Shown here: piece by piece, positions 50,458 through 57,981 of the stretch
Position numbering within the stretch: the stretch's first letter is position 1
Layout of the letters: each line of letters begins with the position of its first letter
The notes under the pieces: model-generated
What the model saw: the letters and a program-made list of their open reading frames with translations, nothing else
What the model was told of the DNA's origin: nothing
Database searches by the model: none
Source of the DNA: Acinetobacter calcoaceticus DSM 30006 = CIP 81.8
GTDB taxonomy: Bacteria; Pseudomonadota; Gammaproteobacteria; Pseudomonadales; Moraxellaceae
Length of the DNA stretch: 64,000 nucleotides
Direction of reading: 5' to 3'
Assembly (NCBI RefSeq): GCF_000368965.1
Contig: NZ_KB849780.1
Span: 434,145-498,144 of the forward strand
Program-made: the position numbers and the translations under genes

Positions 50458-51306
50458 ATGCAAATTGAACAACTAACTTGCAATATTGGCGCGGAGCTTA
50501 GTGGGGTAAAACTCGCTGATGCAATTTATGACGATGGTTTATTTGCTGAAATTCGCACTCAACTGCTTAACCATCGTGTTTTGTTCTTGCGAGATCAACA
50601 TTTAACCCGTCAGGATCATGTCGCATTTGCAGAAAGATTTGGGCAGTTAGAAGATCATCCAGCGGTTGGGAGTGATCCTGATCATCCGGGTTTAGTGCAG
50701 ATTTACAAACATCCGGAAAGCCCAGTCAATCGTTATGAAAATGCTTGGCATAGCGATGCAAGCTGGCGCAAGGCCCCACCTATGGGATGTGTGCTGCATT
50801 GTGTTGAATGTCCGCCTGTAGGTGGAGATACGATGTGGACCAATATGGTCATGGCCTATGAGTCTTTACCTGAAGATATTAAGGATAAGATTGCTGACTT
50901 ACGTGCTTACCACAGTATAGAGGCGAGTTTTGGTGCTGCGATGCCACTCGAAAAACGCTTGGACTTAAAAGCAAAGTTCCCCGATGCTGAGCACCCGGTG
51001 GTACGTACTCATCCTGAAACGGGCGAGAAAATTTTGTATGTAAATGCATTTACAACACACTTCAGTAACTATCACACCAAAGAACGTGTCAGGTTTGGAC
51101 AAGATGCCAATCCGGGCTCAGCTGAACTACTACGTTACTTAATTTCTCAAGCCTATATTCCAGAGTTTCAAGTGCGCTGGCGTTGGAAGCCTAACAGTAT
51201 TGCAATTTGGGATAACCGCAGTACACAACACTATGCCGTGATGGACTATCCGCCGTGTCATCGAAAAATGGAACGGGCAGGCATTATTGGTGACGCAACC
51301 TATTAA
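50458..51306 (+). CDS. TauD/TfdA-family Fe(II)/2-oxoglutarate dioxygenase
   Basis: A 282-residue dioxygenase: iron ligands His98 and Asp100 (AWHSDASW) and His258 (RSTQHYA), with a C-terminal Arg in MERAGI for 2-oxoglutarate. ATG 50458 has AAAGGA 8 nt before it, 11 bp after the preceding stop; a start five codons earlier overlaps that stop and is less likely. The family hydroxylates and cleaves taurine, alkylsulfonates, carnitine precursors or phenoxyacetates. The YeiH/TauZ-type exporter four genes on makes a sulfonate possible (inference). Confidence 0.9.
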   Translation: MQIEQLTCNIGAELSGVKLADAIYDDGLFAEIRTQLLNHRVLFLRDQHLTRQDHVAFAERFGQLEDHPAVGSDPDHPGLVQIYKHPESPVNRYENAWHSDASWRKAPPMGCVLHCVECPPVGGDTMWTNMVMAYESLPEDIKDKIADLRAYHSIEASFGAAMPLEKRLDLKAKFPDAEHPVVRTHPETGEKILYVNAFTTHFSNYHTKERVRFGQDANPGSAELLRYLISQAYIPEFQVRWRWKPNSIAIWDNRSTQHYAVMDYPPCHRKMERAGIIGDATY

Positions 51307-51366
51307 GGCTATAGGCTAAATCATTTTATCTATTTGAAAATTCTAAAAATATATAAGGAGATGCAC

Positions 51367-52419
51367 ATGCAATTCTTTGATGACTCATTGCACCCAGAAA
51401 ATATGGAAAAAGTAGTCATTACCGTTGCGCCGTATGGTCCAGAGTGGATGCCTGAAGACTTTCCAGAAGATATTCCTGTGACCATGGATGAGCAAATACA
51501 AAAAGCGGTCGAATGCTATGAAGCGGGTGCTACGGTGTTGCATTTACATGTCCGTGAGCTTGATGGTAAAGGCTCTAAACGCCTCTCAAAATTTAATGAA
51601 CTCATCGCAGGCGTTCGTGAAGCTGTACCTGACATGATTATTCAGGTGGGTGGTTCGATTTCATTTGCACCAGAGAGTGATGGTGAGGCGGCACTATGGT
51701 TAAGTGATGACACTCGACATATGTTGGCTGAACTTACACCAAAACCTGATCAGGTCACGGTGGCAATTAACACCACACAAATGAATATTATGGAGTTGCT
51801 CTATCCTGAATATTTAGAAGGAACTTCATTGGCACATCCGGCGACTCAGGCAGCATATGCAGAGATGACTGTGCCAGCCGGTCCTGCATGGGTAGCCGAA
51901 CATCTTAAACGCTTATGTAAAAACAATATTCAACCGCACTTTCAATTAACGGGAATGCATGGTCTTGAAACCCTAGAACGTATGGTGCGTAAAGGGTTGT
52001 ATATGGGGCCGTTAAACTTAACTTGGATTGGAATTGGTGGTGGTTTTGATGGTCCAAACCCATTTAATTTCTTTAATTTTATTCATCGTGTACCTGATGG
52101 ATGTACTTTGACATCCGAATCTCTGCTCAAAAATGTATTGCCCTTTAACACCATGTCGATGGCAATGGGGTTACATGCTCGTGTTGGAAATGAAGACACG
52201 ATCATTGATCATCACGGACGCCGTTTTTCCTCTGTAGAGCAAATTAAGCAAACCGTTCGAATTGCCCATGAACTAGGTCGTGAAATTGCATCAGGAAATG
52301 AAGCCCGTGAAATTTACCGTATTGGGGTGCAATACAACAGTATTGAAGAAACCCTAATCGCAAATGGTATGGCACCCAACCGTCAAGCTGGGCAAAAAGG
52401 CATTCCCCAGCGTAAATAA
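51367..52419 (+). CDS. Beta-keto acid cleavage enzyme (BKACE, DUF849)
   Basis: A 350-residue BKACE-family enzyme: zinc ligands His59 and His61 in LHLHVRE, QVGGSISF, and WIGIGGGFDG. The family condenses a beta-keto acid with acetyl-CoA to give acetoacetate and a CoA ester. AAGGAG lies 6 nt before the ATG at 51367; an ATG at 51361 falls inside that spacing and a TTG further upstream is poor. It lies in the operon after TauD, pointing to cleavage of a keto acid made from the dioxygenase product. Confidence 0.9.
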   Translation: MQFFDDSLHPENMEKVVITVAPYGPEWMPEDFPEDIPVTMDEQIQKAVECYEAGATVLHLHVRELDGKGSKRLSKFNELIAGVREAVPDMIIQVGGSISFAPESDGEAALWLSDDTRHMLAELTPKPDQVTVAINTTQMNIMELLYPEYLEGTSLAHPATQAAYAEMTVPAGPAWVAEHLKRLCKNNIQPHFQLTGMHGLETLERMVRKGLYMGPLNLTWIGIGGGFDGPNPFNFFNFIHRVPDGCTLTSESLLKNVLPFNTMSMAMGLHARVGNEDTIIDHHGRRFSSVEQIKQTVRIAHELGREIASGNEAREIYRIGVQYNSIEETLIANGMAPNRQAGQKGIPQRK

Positions 52420-52426
52420 TGTGACA

Positions 52427-52448
52427 AGGTCTAACGGAGTTTAGACCT
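52427..52448. terminator. Hairpin downstream of the BKACE gene
   Basis: AGGTCTAA (52427-52434) pairs with TTAGACCT (52441-52448) around a 6-nt loop, 8 bp after the BKACE stop. There is no strong T-run, so it may be an attenuator or mRNA-stabilising hairpin inside the operon. Confidence 0.45.
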
Positions 52449-52454
52449 CAATTG

Positions 52455-52500
52455 TAGTGCAGCTTATTTGCTTTGATTTTAAAGACGCAATGCTGCACTA
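52455..52500. other. Second intergenic hairpin between BKACE and MFS genes
   Basis: TAGTGCAGC (52455-52463) pairs perfectly with GCTGCACTA (52492-52500), and an inner TTGC/GCAA can extend it. Two successive hairpins in this 117-bp gap suggest a differential mRNA processing point or a separate MFS promoter region. Confidence 0.45.
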
Positions 52501-52536
52501 GCTAAATAGAAATTATAAAAAATACAAGGAGGTCTT

Positions 52537-53886
52537 ATGAATGCGCATCAGTATTCAGATCAGATGAGCGATGTTGATACGTCAATCAGTATACCTCGTC
52601 GTTATGCATGGCTTGTTTTTGCTTTGACATTTGGCTTGCTCATTTCCGATTATATGTCACGGCAAGTATTAAACGCTGTCTTTCCATTGCTCAAAACGGA
52701 ATGGTTACTCAGTGACAGCCAGCTAGGTTTGCTCAGTGGCATTGTCGCCTTAATGGTAGGTTTATTGACTCTGCCGTTATCTTTATTAGCAGACCGTTTT
52801 GGACGAGTTAAAAGCTTGGCCATTATGGCGGCATTATGGAGTTTGGCGACTTTAGGGTGTGCACTTGCTGAAAACTATGAGCAAATGTTTATTGCTCGTT
52901 TTATGGTTGGTGTAGGTGAGGCGGCCTATGGCAGTGTTGGAATCGCAGTGGTTGTAGCTGTTTTTCCAAGGGAAATGCGTGCAACACTTGCTAGTGCTTT
53001 TATGGCTGGCGGTGTATTCGGTTCATTTTTGGGTATGGCTCTAGGTGGTGTTCTGGCACAGCACTTTGGCTGGCGTTGGGCTTTTGGTGCCATTGCTTTA
53101 TTTGGCCTCATTTTAGCTTTTCTATATCCGGTTCTGGTCAAAGAAAAAAGAATAGCTTCTTCACATCAAAATAAAAATCGTAGCAAAACCCTGCACATTC
53201 AAAGCCCTTTAAAAACTTTATATTCAAGTCGTTCAGTCATTGCCACTTACATTGGTAGTGGGTTGCAACTATTCGTTGGTGGCACGGTGATTGTCTGGAT
53301 GCCGAGTTATCTCAATCGCTATTACGGCATGAGTACCGACACGGCTGGTGTAATGGCAGCGGTCATTGTGCTGTGTAGTGCGGTGGGCACAATTCTATGC
53401 GGCATGTTATGTGATTATTTGGGCCGTAACTGTCCTGATCGCAAAGTCAGTTTAGCCATTACATACTGCTTGGTTAGTTGTGTGCTTTTATTAATTGCTT
53501 TTACTGTGCCTGCGGGACGTAACCAGCTAATTCTCATCTGCCTAGGAATGTTTATTGCCTTAGGAACCAATGGTCCATCTAGTGCCATGGTGGCCAATCT
53601 CACACATAACTCAGTTCATGGCTCTGCATTTGCAACCCTTACTCTGGCTAACAATTTTCTTGGTTTAGCTCTTGGTCCTTTAGTCGTTGGCAAAGTATCT
53701 GATGTGATTGGATTACATAGCGCATTTCAACTCATGCCATTGGTCAGTATTGCAGCCGCAGCCGTATTTTTTTATGCCAAACGCCATTATCACAAAGATA
53801 TTGCACGCTTTGAGCAGCAAGGAATGACTGAGTTTAAAAATCACTCAAGTAACCAAATACAAAAATGCGGGATGAATAACAAATGA
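52537..53886 (+). CDS. MFS transporter
   Basis: A 449-residue major-facilitator protein with 12 hydrophobic segments. Motif A is seen as LPLSLLADRFGR (about 84-95), and LLSGIVALMVG, FMVGVGEAAYG and WRWAFGAIALFG are typical of the anion:cation symporter-like branch. It probably imports the substrate of this catabolic island. AAGGAGG precedes the ATG. Overlaps the next gene by 4 bp. Confidence 0.9.
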   Translation: MNAHQYSDQMSDVDTSISIPRRYAWLVFALTFGLLISDYMSRQVLNAVFPLLKTEWLLSDSQLGLLSGIVALMVGLLTLPLSLLADRFGRVKSLAIMAALWSLATLGCALAENYEQMFIARFMVGVGEAAYGSVGIAVVVAVFPREMRATLASAFMAGGVFGSFLGMALGGVLAQHFGWRWAFGAIALFGLILAFLYPVLVKEKRIASSHQNKNRSKTLHIQSPLKTLYSSRSVIATYIGSGLQLFVGGTVIVWMPSYLNRYYGMSTDTAGVMAAVIVLCSAVGTILCGMLCDYLGRNCPDRKVSLAITYCLVSCVLLLIAFTVPAGRNQLILICLGMFIALGTNGPSSAMVANLTHNSVHGSAFATLTLANNFLGLALGPLVVGKVSDVIGLHSAFQLMPLVSIAAAAVFFYAKRHYHKDIARFEQQGMTEFKNHSSNQIQKCGMNNK

Positions 53887-54539
53887 TGATTCGGCAATTA
53901 CACATTGATGTATTTTTTGACTTTATTTGTCCTTGGTGTTTGATCGGAAAACGTCAGTTACTGATCGCTATAAATAGATTTTATCAGCTTCACCCTGGCG
54001 TCAAAGTTGTCATGCATTGGCGAGGTGTTCAGCTCATACCGGACTTGGCAGTCGAGGGAGTGCCTTTTCAAACGTTTTATTTGAAAAGATTAGGTAGCTT
54101 GACAGCAGTTCGCATGAGACAGGAACAAGTCTATAAAGCCGCAAATAAAGTTGGACTCAAGATCGATTTTGAACAAATTAAACGCATGCCAAACACGGCT
54201 AAGGCTCATCGCTTATTTGATAAAGCTTTAAAGATAGGCACTCCTGAACAGTGCAATATGCTGTTAGAACAACTCTTTGCTGCATATTTTTATGATGGCT
54301 TAGACATCGGCAATACCACCACTTTATACAAAATTGCAAAACGTTGTGGCTTCTCACCTGAGCTAATCAAAAATTTACTTATTCAAGATCATCAAGATTT
54401 TATCTCTGCCAGTACAGGAGGTAATGGTGTGCCTTACTTTATTTTTGATCGGGCTGCTGCATTAATTGGAGCGCAATCAGCAGATGCACTTTATCAAGCG
54501 ATGCATGAGGCATTTGTTGTTCAGGGAGAATTAACGTGA
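53883..54539 (+). CDS. DsbA-family thiol oxidoreductase (FrnE-like)
   Basis: A 218-residue cytoplasmic DsbA-like protein (no signal peptide) with the active-site CPWC at 16-19 (FDFICPWCLIGKRQL) and the closing GNGVPYFIFD block with cis-Pro region and IGAQSADAL. The FrnE/HCCA-isomerase-like family acts on polyketide intermediates, glutathione conjugates or as a disulfide isomerase. In this operon its role is unclear. Ends by GTGA overlap with the Rieske gene. Confidence 0.88.
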   Translation: MMIRQLHIDVFFDFICPWCLIGKRQLLIAINRFYQLHPGVKVVMHWRGVQLIPDLAVEGVPFQTFYLKRLGSLTAVRMRQEQVYKAANKVGLKIDFEQIKRMPNTAKAHRLFDKALKIGTPEQCNMLLEQLFAAYFYDGLDIGNTTTLYKIAKRCGFSPELIKNLLIQDHQDFISASTGGNGVPYFIFDRAAALIGAQSADALYQAMHEAFVVQGELT

Positions 54540-54862
54540 CTACTCGATTTGAAGTGCCTCTAGACAAAATACCGAATTCAGGCGAACGGGCTTTTTTAAA
54601 AGTCGGAGATAAAACTCTTGCGCTATTTAATATTGCGACTCAATTTTATGCAATTGATGACAGTTGTCCTCATCAGGGCGCATCGCTATTTAGCGGACGT
54701 TTAGAAGGACGGGTGATTCAGTGCTGTGCCCATGGTCTGCGCTTTGATTTAACAAATGGCTGTTTAGTTAATTCTTCTCAGCTCAAAGTTGCAACCTATC
54801 CCGTAGAAATTGTTAAGGAAAAAGTATTTATTGTGATGGGTTCTGGGGAAAATCATGGCTAG
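54536..54862 (+). CDS. Rieske 2Fe-2S ferredoxin
   Basis: A 108-residue single-domain Rieske protein: cluster ligands Cys44-Pro-His46 and Cys63-Cys-Ala-His66. It starts with GTG overlapping the preceding stop (GTGA). Such small Rieske proteins give electrons to Rieske oxygenases; no oxygenase alpha-subunit is in the operon, so it may serve another oxidoreductase or a distant oxygenase. Confidence 0.9.
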   Translation: MTTRFEVPLDKIPNSGERAFLKVGDKTLALFNIATQFYAIDDSCPHQGASLFSGRLEGRVIQCCAHGLRFDLTNGCLVNSSQLKVATYPVEIVKEKVFIVMGSGENHG

Positions 54863-55865
54863 TTTAGTTTTGAAAAATTTTACCCAGCGCACACGAGAAT
54901 TAGCACCTGGTTTTGTGGTCAGTTCGGTCGTTGCTGCGGCTGCCTGTTTTTTATCAGAGCACTATGGTGCCCCAGTCATGTTATTTGCCTTACTGCTAGG
55001 TATGAGCCTGAATTTTTTAGCAGCTGAGAGTAAATGTAAAGCAGGTATTGAATTCACCGCACGTACTGTGCTTCGAATGGGTATTGCCTTACTAGGCATG
55101 CGTATAACTTTAGGACAAATCACTGCACTAGGGTGGCAGCCTGTAGCCTTAGTCATAACTCTGGTTGTTGTAACAATCGCCGTCTCTGTGATTGCAGCTA
55201 AAATTTTAGGTTTCCAAAGACTATTTGGTATGTTGACCGGTGGATCAACCGCAATTTGTGGTGCTTCAGCTGCGCTAGCATTGTCAGCTGCCTTTCCGAA
55301 TCATCCCCAAAAAGAAAAAGCGACCTTGTTTACAGTCATTGGGGTCTCTGCACTTTCAACATTAGCAATGATTGTCTATCCAATGATTGCGAAGTGGTTA
55401 GAACTATCGCCACAAGCTGCTGGTGTCTTTCTCGGAGCTACCATTCATGATGTAGCGCAAGTGGTGGGAGCAGGTTATAGCATGTCTACCGAAACAGGTG
55501 ATACTGCGACTGTAGTTAAGCTTATGCGTGTAGCAATGTTACTTCCAGTGATTGTTTGTGCGGCAATGATTACCCGCATGCAAGGTGCAGATACAATGGG
55601 GGAGCGTCCACCATTACTACCTTGGTTTGCAGTTGGCTTTTTAATACTCGCTTGTATTAACAGTACAGGATGGGTGCCAGTAATGATTCAAAATGGAGTA
55701 AATGATTTATCACGCTGGTTTTTAGTCATCGCAATTAGTGCTTTGGGTATGAAAACTCAGTTAAAAGAATTAGCTTCTGTTGGGATTAAACCGATTCTTC
55801 TGATGGTCGGTGAAAGCATATTTTTAGTGGTATTAGTCTTAGCATTAATGCACTTTTGGTTTTAA
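54855..55865 (+). CDS. YeiH/UPF0324-family putative sulfate/sulfite exporter (TauZ-like)
   Basis: A 336-residue inner-membrane protein of the UPF0324 family with about ten hydrophobic segments and the signature LTGGSTAICGASAALALSAAF (about 128-148), GATIHDVAQVVGAGY and GMKTQLKEL. TauZ of taurine-degrading Paracoccus belongs to this family as I recall, and is thought to export sulfur oxyanions. Its place at the end of a TauD-containing operon supports that reading but does not prove it. It overlaps the Rieske gene by 8 bp. Confidence 0.88.
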   Translation: MASLVLKNFTQRTRELAPGFVVSSVVAAAACFLSEHYGAPVMLFALLLGMSLNFLAAESKCKAGIEFTARTVLRMGIALLGMRITLGQITALGWQPVALVITLVVVTIAVSVIAAKILGFQRLFGMLTGGSTAICGASAALALSAAFPNHPQKEKATLFTVIGVSALSTLAMIVYPMIAKWLELSPQAAGVFLGATIHDVAQVVGAGYSMSTETGDTATVVKLMRVAMLLPVIVCAAMITRMQGADTMGERPPLLPWFAVGFLILACINSTGWVPVMIQNGVNDLSRWFLVIAISALGMKTQLKELASVGIKPILLMVGESIFLVVLVLALMHFWF

Positions 55866-55883
55866 CTTAATTTTAAATCTTTA

Positions 55884-55921
55884 GAGGAGGTTTTGGGTTA
55901 TTCACAAAACTTCTTCTTTTA
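55884..55921 (+). terminator. Intrinsic terminator after the YeiH-type gene
   Basis: GAGGAGGTTTTG (55884-55895) pairs with CAAAACTTCTTC (55905-55916) with two G-U pairs, followed by TTTTATTT. It closes the seven-gene plus-strand series. Confidence 0.65.
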
Positions 55922-55974
55922 TTTAAAGCTGCGTTTGAATCAATTCATCTTCTTTACTCTAAATACACACGTGC

Positions 55975-56985
55975 TTAATTCAGTAGCGATTTGTTATGAC
56001 TACGCCACATATTCGGTGACATCCCAAATTGACTAATGAACCAACGAGTAAAAGAACTCGGCATCGAGTAACCTAAAATATCAGACACTTGAGCAAGTGA
56101 ATAATTTAGATTTTTTAAATAGCGAAATACGAGATCTTTGCGTACTTCATTGATTAAATCACTAAAACTCGTCTGCGCTTCTTCTAATCGACGCTGTAAG
56201 GTCCGGACATGAATACCATGTGTTTGAGCGACTTGATCAATCGTAGCGCGGCCCATTGGTAAAAGAAGATAAATACTTTTACGAATATCAAAAATCATGG
56301 TCGATTCATTACTATTCTGTAAAATATCTAAATAACGCTGTGCATGGTTGGCCATGGCCAGATTGGCTTGAGGATTTGTTGTATCAAGTTCGGCTGCGGT
56401 ACAAACAATGCCATTAAAGTCACTGCCAAATTCTAAGGCACAGCCAAAAATCCGCCGATGGAGGGTTAAATCGCTTGGTGGATTATGCGTAAAGTGAACA
56501 CTTAATGGTCGCCATTTTTGCATCATGAGTGCTGCACAAAAACGATGAGTGATCCCTAAAGCAAGTTCGGTTGCTTGGCGACTATACCCGCAAGTTGTGG
56601 TCACAACTTCTTCTCGAATAACAACCGTATCGTCAATTTCTTCAATATATATTTCAAGTGAGTTATTGAGTAAATTTCTATAACGAACAATTGTTTGTAG
56701 CGCTTCTCTCAAAGTATATTGGTAACTTAATAATAAGCTCAGTTCACCAAAATCAGCGATTTCACGTTGCTCTGCCATATATAAACCGAAAACATCGCAG
56801 CTACTCATTTGGGCTGAGTCTTCAAGCAAGGTAATTGCCTTATCTACAGGAATGCGTTGTTTAAGATCATTCAATTGAGCTTGGCTAAGCCCAACACGTG
56901 ATAATAAATGGTAGGGGTTAATATCGAATTGTTGAGCAACTGCCAAATAATTTTTTAAAGAGGCCGTATGCGCAAGAGGTACCAT
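55975..56985 (-). CDS. AraC-family regulator with OruR-type (Arabinose_bd) sensor domain
   Basis: A 336-residue paralogue of the regulator at 18290: OruR-type sensor domain (about 15-205) and C-terminal HTH with QTHGIHVRTLQRRLEEAQTSF and DILGYSMPSSFTRWFISQFGMSP. It lies between the two arms of the catabolic island. The same 20-bp motif is found before the quinone oxidoreductase operon (49362) and before the hydrolase gene (57176), making it the probable activator of both. Its effector is probably the pathway substrate. Confidence 0.88.
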   Translation of the reverse strand: MVPLAHTASLKNYLAVAQQFDINPYHLLSRVGLSQAQLNDLKQRIPVDKAITLLEDSAQMSSCDVFGLYMAEQREIADFGELSLLLSYQYTLREALQTIVRYRNLLNNSLEIYIEEIDDTVVIREEVVTTTCGYSRQATELALGITHRFCAALMMQKWRPLSVHFTHNPPSDLTLHRRIFGCALEFGSDFNGIVCTAAELDTTNPQANLAMANHAQRYLDILQNSNESTMIFDIRKSIYLLLPMGRATIDQVAQTHGIHVRTLQRRLEEAQTSFSDLINEVRKDLVFRYLKNLNYSLAQVSDILGYSMPSSFTRWFISQFGMSPNMWRSHNKSLLN

Positions 56986-57300
56986 TTTATTATCTCCTTG
57001 TTCTTAATCAGCCATATTCCTTACGGCTCATCTTTACTTATAACCAAAATATACACATTACAAAAGCTTTTATTTAAGAGCTTAATTGTTAAGTACGCTT
57101 AATGTGAAACTTCTTCTTTTAACTTAATTGTAATTACAAAAAATATTTTAATTAATTTACTAAATTTTAAAAAGATGTGTCGTCAAATGAAAAGTCCGTG
57201 ACGCCTTATGTACACCATTAACTGAAATGAGCCTTTATTGTGAGTGGAGTTTTATAAAAACTCTTATGCATCCTAGATGGCAAAGTTCACAGGCGTCAAA
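56986..57300. promoter_or_regulatory. Divergent regulatory region of the OruR-type gene and hydrolase operon
   Basis: This 315-bp gap holds promoters for both directions. The candidate OruR-type operator is at 57176-57195. The remainder is AT-rich, with no ORF or hairpin that can be supported. Confidence 0.55.
57176..57195 (+). promoter_or_regulatory. Candidate OruR-type AraC operator (site 2)
   Basis: TGTGTCGTCAAATGAAAAGT is 19/20 identical to the site at 49362-49381 and in the same orientation. It ends 81 bp before the ATG at 57277 and 105 bp before the ATG at 57301 of the hydrolase gene. Confidence 0.65.
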
Positions 57301-57882
57301 ATGGAAAAAATACAAACCAACGCAACAATTTTAATTATTCCGGGCTTACGTGACCATGTTCCCGACCATTGGCAAACGATATTAGAGACAAGACTAGCGA
57401 AGGTTCGCTCTGTACCACCTGTACAAACCAATAAACTCAATTGTGAAAATAGAGTTGCTGCTATACAAAAACAACTCGAACAAATACAAGGTCCTGTTAT
57501 TTTAGTTGCCCACAGTGCGGGTGTTCTGATGACTATACACTGGGCTGCCAAACATCAAAGACCAATTCAAGGTGCTCTACTTGTTGCTCCTCCTGATTTA
57601 AACAAAAGTTGGCCTGAAAATTATCCGAGTTCAACCACACTTCATCAAGAAGGGTGGAGCCCTTTACCTCATCAAAAGTTACCTTTTTCCAGCATTTTAG
57701 TTGCAAGCACCAATGACCATTTAGCTCGCTATGAAGCTGTAAGTGAAATGGCAGAAAAATGGGGTAGCCAACTCGTAAATTTAGGTGAAGTGGGGCATTT
57801 AAACCCTGCATCAGGCTTTGGTTATTGGCCTTTAGCTGAGCAATTTATTCAACAGTTAGATCAGGTGGAACAACCTGCGTAG
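57301..57882 (+). CDS. RBBP9/YdeN-family serine hydrolase
   Basis: A 193-residue alpha/beta hydrolase of the RBBP9/YdeN family: TILIIPGLRDHVPDHWQ at the start, nucleophile Ser in LVAHSAGVLM, Asp in STNDHLA and His in GEVGHLNP. The start is chosen at ATG 57301, where AGG lies 7 nt upstream; an ATG eight codons earlier (57277) lacks a ribosome site, though it would place the motif at 57176 at the same 80-bp distance as the other two sites. It is the first gene after the OruR regulator, on the plus strand. Substrate unknown. Confidence 0.85.
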   Translation: MEKIQTNATILIIPGLRDHVPDHWQTILETRLAKVRSVPPVQTNKLNCENRVAAIQKQLEQIQGPVILVAHSAGVLMTIHWAAKHQRPIQGALLVAPPDLNKSWPENYPSSTTLHQEGWSPLPHQKLPFSSILVASTNDHLARYEAVSEMAEKWGSQLVNLGEVGHLNPASGFGYWPLAEQFIQQLDQVEQPA

Positions 57883-57981
57883 TACGAAAAAACATCTGCT
57901 TATATAAACCATTTAAAAGCCAATGGATGGCTTTGAGTAATAAGCAATAAATAAGAAAAATCATATTTATAGGGAGATAAT

